Source of the DNA: Streptomyces lincolnensis
Lineage (GTDB): Bacteria; Actinomycetota; Actinomycetes; Streptomycetales; Streptomycetaceae
DNA: 64,000 nt
NCBI RefSeq assembly: GCF_021173675.1
Contig: NZ_JAIHON010000008.1
Span: 511,075-575,074, forward strand
Direction of reading: 5' to 3'
Shown: positions 49,811 to 59,400 of the stretch, in pieces
Position numbering within the stretch: the stretch's first letter is position 1
Layout: every line of letters starts with the position of its first letter
Program-made: the position numbers and the translations under genes
The notes under the pieces: model-generated
What the model saw: only the letters and a program-made list of their open reading frames with translations
Databases searched by the model: none
What the model was told of the DNA's origin: nothing

Positions 49811-50893
49811 GTGACAGAAGCGATCCTCCTGGTCGGCGGCAAGGGAACCCGGCTGCGCCCCCTCACGGTGCACACGCCGAAACCCATGGTCCGCGCGGCC
49901 GGGGTCCCCTTCCTCACGCACCAGTTGGCCAGAGCGAGAGCGGCGGGCGTGGACCACATCGTCCTCGCCACCTCCTACCTGGCGGAGGTCTTCGAGCCGT
50001 ACTTCGGCGACGGCTCCTCCCTGGGCCTGCACATCGAGTACGTCACCGAGGAGGAGCCCCTCGGCACCGGCGGCGCGATCCGCAACGTCGCCTCCCGCCT
50101 GCACTCGGCTCCCGACGACCCGGTCCTGATCTTCAACGGCGACATCCTGACCGGCCTGGACATCAGGGCCCTGGTGGACACCCACGAGCGCACCTCCGCG
50201 GACGTGTCGCTGCACCTCACCAAGGTCACCGACCCCCGCGCCTACGGCCTGGTCCCCACGGACGAGACGGGCAAGGTCCTGGCGTTCCTCGAAAAGCCCC
50301 AGACCCCCGAGGAGATCGTCACCGACCAGATCAACGCGGGCGCCTACGTCTTCCGTCGCTCGGTCATCGACACGATCCCGCAGGGCCGCCCGGTCTCGGT
50401 GGAACGCGAGACGTTCCCGGACCTGTTGGCGGCCGGAGCCCACCTGCAAGGCATGGTCGACTCCACCTACTGGCTGGACCTCGGCACCCCGGCGGCCTTC
50501 GTCCGCGGCTCGGCCGACCTGGTCCTGGGCCGCGCCCCGTCCCCCGCGGTCCCCGGCCGCTGCGGCGACCGCCTGGTCCTGCCCACCGCCCGCGTGGCCC
50601 CTGACGCCAAGCTCACCGGCGGCACGGTGGTAGGCGAGGGCGCCTTCATCGCTGAGGGGGCCCGTGTCTTCGGCTCCACGATCCTCCCCGGCGCCGTCAT
50701 CGAACCCGGCGCCGTCATCACCGACTCCCTCATCGGCACCCGCGCCCGCGTCGGCGAACGCTCCGTCCTCACCAACACCGTCATCGGCGACGGCGCCGTC
50801 ATCGGCCCCGACAACGAACTCCGCGACGGCATGCGCATCTGGTGCGACGCCCAGATCCCCGCAGGAGCAGTCCGCTTCTCCTCAGACCAGTAA
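49811..50893 (+). CDS. Sugar-1-phosphate nucleotidyltransferase (ManC/GmpP-like)
   Basis: Protein of 360 residues. The nucleotidyltransferase domain begins EAILLVGGKGTRLRPLTVHT, has PLGTGGAIRNV and FNGDILTGLD, then a left-handed beta-helix (hexapeptide repeats GAVIEPGAVITDSLIGT and so on). This layout fits mannose-1-phosphate guanylyltransferase or glucose-1-phosphate thymidylyltransferase. The mycobacterial neighbour near fbiA/fbiB is a mannose-1-phosphate guanylyltransferase, so GDP-mannose is the better guess. GTG 49811 chosen for the right distance to the GGKGTRLRPL motif. Supplies activated sugar for glycopolymers. Confidence 0.88.
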   Translation: MTEAILLVGGKGTRLRPLTVHTPKPMVRAAGVPFLTHQLARARAAGVDHIVLATSYLAEVFEPYFGDGSSLGLHIEYVTEEEPLGTGGAIRNVASRLHSAPDDPVLIFNGDILTGLDIRALVDTHERTSADVSLHLTKVTDPRAYGLVPTDETGKVLAFLEKPQTPEEIVTDQINAGAYVFRRSVIDTIPQGRPVSVERETFPDLLAAGAHLQGMVDSTYWLDLGTPAAFVRGSADLVLGRAPSPAVPGRCGDRLVLPTARVAPDAKLTGGTVVGEGAFIAEGARVFGSTILPGAVIEPGAVITDSLIGTRARVGERSVLTNTVIGDGAVIGPDNELRDGMRIWCDAQIPAGAVRFSSDQ

Positions 50894-50931
50894 CCACCCC
50901 ACCCGCCAACCCAACCGCCGGCCGGGCCAGA

Positions 50932-51222
50932 CCCATTCAGCCCGCCCGGCGTCTCAGGCTGCCCCCTGCCCAAGGCACATTCAGCTCGCCCGAGTCCGAG
51001 GCCGAACCCCGCCCCAGGCCTCCTCAGCCCGTCCGGCGTTCGACGACGACCTCTTGCCGTCCCGATCCCCCACCCACCCGCACTTTCAGCCCGTCCCGCA
51101 CTTCCAGCCCGTCCGGCGTTTGAGGACGAGGCCCCTTCAGGGCCGATCGGGGGTCCAGGGGGCGGAGCCCCCTGGGGGCGGCAGCCCCAGGGATGGGACG
51201 GGTAGGGGCGGCGGGGGCGAAA
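50932..51222. repeat. Long repeat, copy B, with degenerate 36-bp units
   Basis: The 73-bp block at 51104-51176 is identical to 46996-47068. Upstream, 51056-51091 matches 46876-46911 (36 bp identical), but B lacks the two tandem 36-bp units found in A between these. It fills the 360-bp gap between the nucleotidyltransferase and the DNA glycosylase genes, with hairpin CCAGGGGGC-GGA-GCCCCCTGG (51155-51175). Both copies are in the same orientation. Confidence 0.85.
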
Positions 51223-51258
51223 CCCAAAGACAGCAACCACCACGCACCCGGAGACGAC

Positions 51259-52263
51259 TCACAACCGCCCGATATCCCCCCGCGGCATCCGCGGCGCCCG
51301 CCGCCCCGGCCCCCGCCCACTCAACAAGATCAACCGAGCCGCCCGATGCCGCTGCCCCGCATAAGGCTCCAGCAACGACAACATCACCGCATCATCCGCC
51401 GACCGATCCCCGGCCAACGCCCACCCCACGATCCCCGGCAGATGCAGATCCCCCACGGTCACCGCATCCGCCGCCCCATGACTCCGCTGCACCACCTCCG
51501 CCGAAGTCCACGGCCCCACCCCCACCACGACCTCCAACCGAGCCCGAGCCTCCACCGCCGACATGGCCACGGCCTCCTCCAACCGCCAAGCCACCCGAAC
51601 CGCCCGCAGAATCGTCGACGCCCGCTTGTTGTCGACCCCGGCCCGATGCCACTCCCACGACGGAATCAACGCCCACGTCCGAGGCGCCGGCATCACGAAC
51701 AACCGCCCACCCGCCGCAGGCCCCGGCGCCGGCTCCCCGAACTTCCGCACGAGCAACCGCCACGCCCGATACGCCTCATCGGTAGTGACCTTCTGCTCCA
51801 GAATCGACGGAATCAACGACTCCAGCACCAGCCCGGTCCGCGTCAACCGCAACCCCGGCCGCCGATGCCACGCCTGAGCCACCACCCGATGCCGAGGCAC
51901 GAAAGCGGCCGGATCATCCGCGGCCCCCAACAACTCCGGCAACCGCGAGAGCAGCCACTCACCCCCCGGCCCCCACGCCTCCCCGCGCACCTCACCGCCG
52001 TGGACGGACACCCGCAGCGTCCCCGGCCCGACGGGCGTCAGACTGGCCCGCCACACGGACCCGTCCGGCATCGCCCGGAACGTCGGATCCCCCGGCCCGC
52101 GCCGCAGCGCCCCGAGCACCAGCCCGAGATCCACCGGCCACCCCGGCACCCACGTCCGCACCCGCCCCGCGACCGGCGCCTGCCGGGGCACCCCCGAGGG
52201 CACGACGACCTCCCCGCCGCGCACGGTGGTACGCGTGGGCCGGGGAGAGAAGCGTCCTGCCAC
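51259..52263 (-). CDS. HhH-GPD DNA glycosylase (AlkA-like)
   Basis: Protein of 334 residues. The helix-hairpin-helix is seen at about 240-265 (VVVGVGPWTSAEVVQ), followed by the catalytic Asp in AVTVGDLHLPG. Upstream segments (LIPSILEQKVTTDEAYRAW) are typical of the AlkA 3-methyladenine DNA glycosylase family. It removes damaged bases to start base excision repair. No Fe-S cysteine cluster of the Nth type is seen. Starts at GTG 52263. Codon and base use are ordinary. Confidence 0.9.
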   Translation of the reverse strand: MAGRFSPRPTRTTVRGGEVVVPSGVPRQAPVAGRVRTWVPGWPVDLGLVLGALRRGPGDPTFRAMPDGSVWRASLTPVGPGTLRVSVHGGEVRGEAWGPGGEWLLSRLPELLGAADDPAAFVPRHRVVAQAWHRRPGLRLTRTGLVLESLIPSILEQKVTTDEAYRAWRLLVRKFGEPAPGPAAGGRLFVMPAPRTWALIPSWEWHRAGVDNKRASTILRAVRVAWRLEEAVAMSAVEARARLEVVVGVGPWTSAEVVQRSHGAADAVTVGDLHLPGIVGWALAGDRSADDAVMLSLLEPYAGQRHRAARLILLSGRGPGRRAPRMPRGDIGRL

Positions 52264-52331
52264 GTGATGAAGCCCCTGGAATACGAGAGAAGCCGTACGA
52301 GCCGCACGGGCCCTACGAGGTTAGGCCCATC

Positions 52332-53642
52332 TCACCGCACCGCGATGAAACTCCCCGCATCCCGCTCCGGCCGCGGCCGAGGCGCCTCCGCCGGATGCCC
52401 GACGGCGACCGCCCCCATCGGATCCCAGTCCGACGGCAGCCCAAGAACCTCCCGCACAACATCCCGGCAGAACATCGTCGACGACACCCACGCCGACCCC
52501 AGCCGCTCCCCGGCCAGTGCGACAAGGAAGTTCTGCACACCCGCCCCCGCGGCGACCACGAACATCTCCCGCTCGGCCCCGTCCCGCCGCGGATCGCCGT
52601 AGGAATGCGACCCGTCCATGACCAGACAGGGGACGACGAGATAGGGCGCGTTGCGCAGGACGTCCCCCCGCCGGACCCGCTTGGCGATGGACTCCTCGCT
52701 CTTGCCGTCCCGCCGCAGATCGGCGATCCAGGCGTCGCGCATGGCGTCCAGCAGTCGGGTCCGGGACCGCTCCGACTCCAGCAGCACGAACCGCCACGGT
52801 GTCGTGTGGTGCGGAGCCGGTGCCGTCACGGCCGCGGCCACGGCCCGTCGTACGGAGTCCGGGTCGACGGGCTCGTCCGTGAAGGCCCGGACCGTACGCC
52901 GCTGGGTGACCGCCTCCCGTACCGCCTCGGAGGTGCCCAGCCGGAACATGTCGTCGCGCGCGGAGCGCACCATGGCCCGCGCCCCCTCCCCGTGCTCCTC
53001 GGCCACCACGTGCGGCAGCCCGCGCACCACGGCGACGGGCAGCCCGGCGGCCTTGCCCTTGACCAGATCACCCGCGGCGGCCAGCTCGTCGGCCGTCGCG
53101 ACGACGGTCGCGGCCAGCGGATTGCCGTACGCGTCCGTGCCCCCGCGCAGATCGTCCAGTACGCGCACCCCGGCGGCGCCGATGGCGACATCCGTGAGAC
53201 CCGCGCGCCAGGGTCGGCCGAACGTGTCGGTGACGACCACGCCGACGTCCACCCCCAGAACGTCCCGCAGCCCGTCCCGGATCGCCCGAGCGGAGGCGTC
53301 CGGATCCTCGGGCAGCAACAACACCGTCCCGGACGGGGTGTTGGAGGCGTCCACCCCGGCGGCGGCCATCACGAGCCCCTGCCGGTTCTCGACGATCCGC
53401 AGCGGACCCCGCCGCGCCACGACCCGGACGGTCTCGGCGTCGATGGCCGCCTCCCGGTCGGACGCCTGTACGACCCGCCCCTCGGCCTTGGACACGATCT
53501 TCGAGGTGACGAGGAGCACGTCCCCGTCGAGCAGGCCGGGCTCGGCGGTGGCGATCAGCTTGGCGAGGTCGTCGCCCTGCCGTACCTCGGGAAGCCCGGC
53601 GACGGCCCAGACCCGGTAACCGTCCACAGACAGGCCGCTCAA
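52332..53642 (-). CDS. fbiB: Coenzyme F420-0:L-glutamate ligase, two-domain
   Basis: Protein of 436 residues. The N-terminal domain (about 1-240) is the CofE/FbiB ligase (LPEVRQGDDLAKLI, VTSKIVSKAEGR, VVVTDTFGRPWR) that adds glutamates to F420-0. The C-terminal domain (about 245-436) is nitroreductase-like (RRTVRAFTDEPVD, APYLVVPCLVMDG), binding FMN and, in mycobacteria, reducing dehydro-F420-0. Actinobacterial FbiB carries both, unlike archaeal CofE. TTG 53642 overlaps the fbiA stop by 4 bp (TTGA). Confidence 0.95.
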   Translation of the reverse strand: MSGLSVDGYRVWAVAGLPEVRQGDDLAKLIATAEPGLLDGDVLLVTSKIVSKAEGRVVQASDREAAIDAETVRVVARRGPLRIVENRQGLVMAAAGVDASNTPSGTVLLLPEDPDASARAIRDGLRDVLGVDVGVVVTDTFGRPWRAGLTDVAIGAAGVRVLDDLRGGTDAYGNPLAATVVATADELAAAGDLVKGKAAGLPVAVVRGLPHVVAEEHGEGARAMVRSARDDMFRLGTSEAVREAVTQRRTVRAFTDEPVDPDSVRRAVAAAVTAPAPHHTTPWRFVLLESERSRTRLLDAMRDAWIADLRRDGKSEESIAKRVRRGDVLRNAPYLVVPCLVMDGSHSYGDPRRDGAEREMFVVAAGAGVQNFLVALAGERLGSAWVSSTMFCRDVVREVLGLPSDWDPMGAVAVGHPAEAPRPRPERDAGSFIAVR

Positions 53643-54598
53643 ACCGCCCGCACCTCCTCCGCCAGCGCCAGCGCCTCACGCGCCATCTGCGCGGCCGCGT
53701 CCACGTCGGTCATCATCAGCGGAACGGCCCGGCACCGGATCCCGGCGGCCTCGACCCGCTCCACCGCGCCCGCGTCGACGGTGTCGACCAGCCAGCCGTC
53801 CAGCAGCCCCGACCCGTAGTGCTCGGCGACCGCCGCGGCCGTGGACTCCACGCCGACCGCCGCGAGCACCTTGTCGGCCATCCCGCGCACGGGCGCGTCC
53901 CCGACGATGGGGGACAGGCCGACCACCGGCACCCCGGCCTCGGCGATCGCCTCGCGGATGCCGGGCACGGAGAGGATCGTGCCGACGGAGACGACCGGGT
54001 TGGACGGCGGGAACAGCACGACGTCGGCCTCCGCGATCGCCTCCAGCACGCCGGGCGCCGGCTTCGACTGCTCGGCGCCCACCGGCACGATCGCCTCGGC
54101 CGGCACGGAGGCCCGCAGCCGCACCCAGTACTCCTGGAAGTGCACCGCCTTGCGCTCCCCGTCCACCTCGACGGCGACATGCGTCTCGACGCGGTCGTCG
54201 GTCATCGGGATCAGCCGGACGCCCGGCTTCCACCGGTCGCACAGCGCCTGAGTCACCGCGCTGAGCGGGTATCCGGCGCTGATCATCTGGGTCCGCACGA
54301 TGTGCGTGGCGAAGTCCCGGTCACCGAGGCCGAACCACTCGGGCCCGACGCCGTACGCCGCGAGCTCCTCCTTGAGGTGGAAGGTCTCCTCCGCGCGCCC
54401 CCAGCCCTGTTCCTCGTTGATGCCGCCGCCGAGCGTGTACATCACCGTGTCGAGGTCCGGGCAGACCTTCAGCCCGAAGAGGTGGATGTCGTCCCCGGTG
54501 TTGCCGATGACGGTGACGTCCGCGTCCGGCGCGGCCCGCTTCAGACCGCGCAGGAACCGTGCACCACCGATGCCGCCTGCCAGAACCACAATGCGCAT
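53639..54598 (-). CDS. fbiA: F420 biosynthesis transferase FbiA/CofD
   Basis: Protein of 319 residues. Transfers the phosphoenolpyruvyl (or 2-phospholactyl) unit from the guanosine-linked precursor to the deazaflavin Fo. N-terminal MRIVVLAGGIGGARFLRGLK, then VIGNTGDDIHLFGL and CPDLDTVMYTLGG are family signatures; PVVGLSPIVGDAPVRGMADK lies near the C-terminus. ATG 54598 puts the Gly-rich loop at the N-terminus. The next gene is fbiB, coupled by TTGA. F420 is used by redox enzymes in Streptomyces, including antibiotic tailoring. Confidence 0.95.
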   Translation of the reverse strand: MRIVVLAGGIGGARFLRGLKRAAPDADVTVIGNTGDDIHLFGLKVCPDLDTVMYTLGGGINEEQGWGRAEETFHLKEELAAYGVGPEWFGLGDRDFATHIVRTQMISAGYPLSAVTQALCDRWKPGVRLIPMTDDRVETHVAVEVDGERKAVHFQEYWVRLRASVPAEAIVPVGAEQSKPAPGVLEAIAEADVVLFPPSNPVVSVGTILSVPGIREAIAEAGVPVVGLSPIVGDAPVRGMADKVLAAVGVESTAAAVAEHYGSGLLDGWLVDTVDAGAVERVEAAGIRCRAVPLMMTDVDAAAQMAREALALAEEVRAV

Positions 54599-54664
54599 GG
54601 GAGCAAGTCTCGCAGGCGGGTACGACAACGTGTCAGTCGGTCACGGCCACGCTGCCCTCGTGCC

Positions 54665-55210
54665 TCAGGCGGTCACGACGTCGACCTCGTCGTGCGCCTC
54701 ACGGCCGGCGCAGGTCATGGGGGTCCCCCCGGTCGAACGAAGTTGAGACTGGGGGAGCATCGGCATCTCCGTCAGCCCCGGGTAGTACACGTGCAGGCTT
54801 ATGGCCGGTTCCAGCGCGTCGTTGACCACCTCGTGCACATACCCCGGCGCGAAGACCCGCTGCGCGCCCGCCCCCAACGCGCGCGTGCCCCGCTCGGTCC
54901 GCTCGGTCAGCGTGCCCTCCAGGACGGTCAGGACACCGGAGGAGCGGCCGTGGTCGTGCAGCCCGCTGCCCTGACCCGGCACCCAGGACAGCAGCCACAC
55001 CTCGTAGCCGGGGCCCGTGCGCAGCCGGTGGTACCAGCGGGTGGTCGCGTCGTAGCGGACGAGGTGCTCCCACCGGGAGCGGTCGGCGGCGATGGAGCGC
55101 GCCAGGCCGACGAAGTCGGCGACGGTGGCCGGGTGCTCGCGGGGGGCCTGGAGCAGATGCGGGACTTCGAGGATGTCGCCGGCGATCTGGAGGTCGCTGT
55201 CGCTGTTCAT
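54665..55210 (-). CDS. Cysteine dioxygenase-type protein with repeat insertion
   Basis: Cupin of 181 residues. The iron-binding motif is HDH (SGLHDHGRSSG), with a third His at YVHEVVNDA. It oxidises cysteine to cysteine sulfinate in the known family. Residues MLPQSQLRSTGGTPM near the C-terminus come from a repeat (54717-54758) inserted in the reading frame, and look foreign to the fold. ATG 55210 chosen; the longer frame has a Ser/Pro-rich N-terminus. Upstream of fbiA on the same strand with a 66-bp gap. Confidence 0.85.
   Translation of the reverse strand: MNSDSDLQIAGDILEVPHLLQAPREHPATVADFVGLARSIAADRSRWEHLVRYDATTRWYHRLRTGPGYEVWLLSWVPGQGSGLHDHGRSSGVLTVLEGTLTERTERGTRALGAGAQRVFAPGYVHEVVNDALEPAISLHVYYPGLTEMPMLPQSQLRSTGGTPMTCAGREAHDEVDVVTA
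54717..54758. repeat. Dispersed Streptomyces repeat inside the cysteine dioxygenase gene
   Basis: ATGGGGGTCCCCCCGGTCGA then ACGAAGTTGAGACTGGGGGA: GGGGGTCCCCCC is a palindrome, and CCCCC/GGGGG arms surround CGGTCGAACGAAGTTGAGAC. Very similar elements are common between Streptomyces genes. Here it encodes the 14 residues before the C-terminal TCAGREAHDEVDVV. Confidence 0.7.
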
Positions 55211-55942
55211 GGAGTGCGGTGGTTCCTCGGCGGAAGAGGCGGAAGAGTGGGGGCTGGCTGGGTGTCGCGTACCGTCCGCCCGGGTCACGGGAGACAGAGG
55301 TGCCCTGGTCCGGGCGTGGGAACAAGCAGCCGAGTCGCGGTGGACTCAGAGGCAGCCGGAGCGCGTTGGGCTCAACAGCTGGGACAGCAACAACAGCTAC
55401 AGCGAGCGTGGGCAGCACCGAGGGACCCGGCGGAGCGGGTCGAGGTGAGTGCCAAGTTCGCGAGCATGCCCACAAGGACATCGGTTCATACCTTCACTGT
55501 CAACTCGGCACCCGGTAAGTGGGACAGGTTTCACCTCATCCGGTTCATCTCCGAGGCGAAAGGTTTGTTCATGGGGTGGCCGGGACACAAGGGCACAACC
55601 GGGCGCACGACCCCGGCGCGATCCGTGATCCGACTGTGATCAGTTTCGCTTCGGCGGACGGGGCGCAACGGGATCGAACGTCTGGGCGTCCTTCTTCGTA
55701 CAGGGTCGAAAGAGGCCGTGTGTGGGACGGGGAACCCTCCGGCCCTCGTCTGTGTGTCAAGGTTTATGCCGATTTGAACACTTTCCGCAAGGCCTTGGTT
55801 CCGCAGAGTGAATAAGGGGCCCAATAGCAGATCTCGGCTTGACTCGCCCGGAGCAGCACACTTGTAATTTCACTCGTGTCGTTCAGCCGAAATCGGTAAC
55901 GGCCACATCACGGGGACGCGAGTAGACAGACGAGGGGCGCAC
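55211..55942. other. Long leader/promoter region of whiB
   Basis: About 730 bp with no convincing gene; one frame of 98 codons (55519-55815) has poor codon bias. The AT-richer stretch around 55750-55800 (GTTTATGCCGATTTGAACAC) is nearest the whiB start. In S. coelicolor whiB has two promoters in such a region, so multiple developmental controls (e.g. BldD, WhiA) are likely, but I mark none with certainty. Confidence 0.5.
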
Positions 55943-56206
55943 ATGACCGAGACGGTGCAGCAACTGCTGGTCGACGACGCGGACGAGGAACTCGGCTGGC
56001 AGGAGCGCGCGCTGTGCGCCCAGACCGATCCCGAGTCCTTCTTCCCCGAGAAGGGCGGTTCCACCCGGGAGGCCAAGAAGGTCTGTCTCGCCTGTGAGGT
56101 CCGCTCCGAGTGCCTTGAGTACGCCCTGGCCAACGACGAGAGATTCGGTATCTGGGGCGGGCTGTCCGAGCGCGAACGCCGCCGGCTGAAGAAGGCCGCG
56201 GTCTGA
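55943..56206 (+). CDS. whiB: Sporulation regulator WhiB
   Basis: Protein of 87 residues. The four Fe-S ligands are Cys25, Cys48, Cys51 and Cys57, followed by the turn GIWGG (69-73) and a basic C-terminus (RERRRLKKAA). The sequence is as I remember S. coelicolor WhiB, near identical. It works with WhiA to control genes for sporulation septation. The 730-bp leader suggests complex control. Confidence 0.97.
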   Translation: MTETVQQLLVDDADEELGWQERALCAQTDPESFFPEKGGSTREAKKVCLACEVRSECLEYALANDERFGIWGGLSERERRRLKKAAV

Positions 56207-56270
56207 GCCGCGGCTCCGGCGGAGTCGTGGCTCCGAGAGGCGCACGTCCGCACATACGTCCGTTCACGAA

Positions 56271-56308
56271 AGGCCCGTCGCAGGTGGTTGTCCACAGGCG
56301 GCGGGCCT
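56271..56308 (+). terminator. Possible whiB terminator
   Basis: AGGCCCG (56271-56277) pairs with CGGGCCT (56302-56308), with internal GTGG/CCAC adding a smaller stem. About 65 bp after the whiB stop. Loop is long, so moderate confidence. Confidence 0.45.
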
Positions 56309-56412
56309 CCTTCATGCCCAGCCGATAGTGTGGTCGCTCGTCCGAGACGCCTCGCCGCCCCCAGCGGGCACAGGCGTCCACCGCAGTCCACCGAACCGGG
56401 GCCCGTACCTCG

Positions 56413-59400
56413 ATGTCCGTGCACAGCCACACGGCAGCGCGTCACGACACAGCTGCCACAGCGGCGTTTGACCCGACTCGCCCACCCGAGTTCCCACGTC
56501 ATGTGGTGACCGCGGTGCTCGTCTCCCACGACGGCGCCCGCTGGCTGCCCGACGCGCTCGCCGGGCTGCTCGGCCAGGAGCGCCCCGTGCAGTTCGCCAT
56601 GGGCGCCGACACCGGCAGCGCGGACACCTCCGCCCAGCTGGTCACCGACGCCCTCGGCGCCGACCGGGTGCTGCACCTGGCCCGGCGCACCGGTTTCGGC
56701 CAGGCCGTCGAGGAGGCGGGCCGCACCGCCCCCGTCCTCACCCCGGACGACCTGCCCTACCTGAAGCGGCCCAGCGGCTGGGACCCGGTCACCCGCACCT
56801 GGCGCGACGACGCCTACGACCTGCCCGAGCTCCCGCACGGAGAGCCGGTCCAGTGGCTGTGGCTGCTGCACGACGACTGCGCCCCCGAACCCGACGCCCT
56901 GGCCCAGCTGCTGCGCGTCGTGGACAACGAATACGAGCTGGGCCGCTCCGACGTCGCCGTCGTCGGCCCCAAGCTCCGCGGTTGGTACGACCGCAGGCAG
57001 CTGCTGGAGGTCGGCGTCACCATCGCCCACTCCGGGCGCCGCTGGACCGGCCTGGACCGCCGCGAACAGGACCAGGGCCAGCACGACCACGTCCGCGCGG
57101 TGCTGTCGGTCTCCACCGCCGGCATGCTCATCCGGCGCGACGTCTTCGAACAGCTCGGCGGCTTCGACCGCCGCCTGCCCCTCATGCGCGACGACGTCGA
57201 CCTGTGCTGGCGCGCCCACGCGGCCGGCTACCGCGTCCTGATCGCCCCCGACGCCGTCGTCCGGCACGCCGAGGCCGCCTCGCGCGAGCGGCGCACCGTC
57301 GACTGCGCGGGCCGCACCACCGCCTCCCCGCACAAGGTCGACAAGGCCGGTGCCGTCTACACCCTGCTCGTCAACAGCCGCACGGCCCTGCTGCCCTGGG
57401 TGCTGCTGCGCGTGATGGTCGGCACCGTGCTGCGGACCGTCGCCTATCTCGTCGGCAAGGTCCCCGGCCAGGCCGTCGACGAGATCCGCGGCCTCATGGG
57501 CACCCTGCTGCGGCCCGAGCGGATCCTCGCCGGGCGCCGCAAGCGCGGGACGTCCGCCCTCGACAAGGAGGAGACACGCGCGCTGTTCCCGCCGCCCGGC
57601 GCGACCGTGCGGGCCACCGTGGAACAGGCCGCGGGCAGCCTCTTCGGCAGCTCCGACCCGGAGGTCACCTCCGGCGCCGGACGGCACGGCGGCGGCATCG
57701 AGTCCGGCCCCGGCGGCGACGACGCCGACTTCCTGGAGATCGAACAGTTCGCCCGCCTCAAGCGCATCGCCCGCAAGCCGGGCCCGGTGCTCTTCCTGGT
57801 GCTGCTGCTCGTCTCCCTGGTCGCCTGCCGCGCCCTGCTCGGCTCCGGCGCGCTCGCGGGCGGCGCCCTGCTGCCCGCGCCCGCCGACTCCGGCGAGCTG
57901 TGGTCGCGCTACCTGGACGCCTGGCACGCGGTGGGCGCCGGCGGCACCCCCGCCGCGCCGCCGTACCTGGCGATCGTCGCGATGCTCGCCTCCGTGCTGT
58001 TCGGCTCGACCGGCCTCGCGATCACCGTGCTGCTGGTCTGCTCGGTACCGCTGGCCGGTCTCGCCGCCTACTTCGCCTCCCGGCCGCTCGTCGAGTCCCG
58101 CCTGCTGCGCGCCTGGGGGGCCGTCGTCTACGCCTTCCTGCCCGCCGCCACCGGCGCACTCGCCGGCGGCCGACTCGGCACCGCCGTCCTCGCCGTCCTG
58201 CTGCCGCTCATGGCGCGCGCGGGCATCGCGGCCAGCGGCCTGGCGAACTCCTCCGGCACACGCGGCAGCTGGCGTGCCACCTGGGCCTACGCCCTGCTGC
58301 TGACCGTCACCACCGCGTTCACGCCGATCGTGTGGCCCATCGCGCTGGTCCTCGGCATCGCCCTGCTGGCCGTCCGCCGCGCCGAGATCACCCCCTACGG
58401 CCTGCGCTTCCTGGCCCAGCTCGGCACCCCCCTGCTGATCCTCGCCCCCTGGTCGCTGTCGCTCCTGCCGTTCGGCTTCTTCGAGGAAGCCGGCCTGGAG
58501 TACGGCGCCTCGGCGGCCTCCGCCGTGGACCTGCTCGGCATCAGCCCCGGCGGCCCCGGCACGGTCAGCGGACTGATGCTCATCGGTGTCGTCCTGGCCG
58601 CGCTGTCCGCCCTGCTGCGCTCCGAGCGGCAGTTCGGCATCTGGACCGCCTGGGCCGCCGCTCTGGTGGGCCTCGTCTTCGCGGTCCTGTCCAACAACTC
58701 CGCCTGGGCCGGACCCGCGACCCTCGTCTACGGCCTCGCGCTCCTGGCCGCCGCCGTCCTCGGCGCCGACGGAGCACGCGCGCGGGTGGCCGAGCAGAGC
58801 TTCGGCTGGCGCCAGCCGGTCGCCGCCCTGATCGCCTTCGCCTCGGCCGCGGGCCCGCTGCTCGTCGCCGCCGGCTGGATGATCGGCGGCGCCGACGGCC
58901 CGCTGGAACGGCGCGACCCCACCCAGGTGCCCGCGTTCGTCGCTGAGGAGAGCGGCACCCGCGACCAGGCCCGCACCCTCGTCCTCGACAGCGACTCCGC
59001 CGCCCACGTCGGCTACATGCTGGTGCGCGGCTCCGGCGCCCGCCTCGGCGACGCCGAGATCGCCGCGGCCGACGGCGAGAACAGCGCCCTCGACAAGGTC
59101 GTCGCCAACCTCGTGGCCGGCTCCGGCGCCGACCAGGCCGACCAGCTCGGCAAGTTCGCCGTGCGCTACGTCCTCGTCCACAAGGGCGCGCCCCGCGAGG
59201 TCACCCGCGTCCTGGACGCCACACCCGGCCTGTCCCGGCTCAGCCAGCAGGACGGCAGCGGACTGTGGCGCATCGACAGCGAGGTCGCCCGTGCCGTGAT
59301 CACCACCGGGTCCGGCGATCCGCAGCCCGTGGCCGCAGGACCCGTCGACATCCACACCACGATCCCCGCCGGCGCCGACGGCCGTGTCCTGCGCCTCGCC

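Noticed and set aside
55519..55815. Possible 98-residue gene upstream of whiB
   Set aside because: Poor codon bias, no ribosome site, no family; more likely part of the whiB leader.
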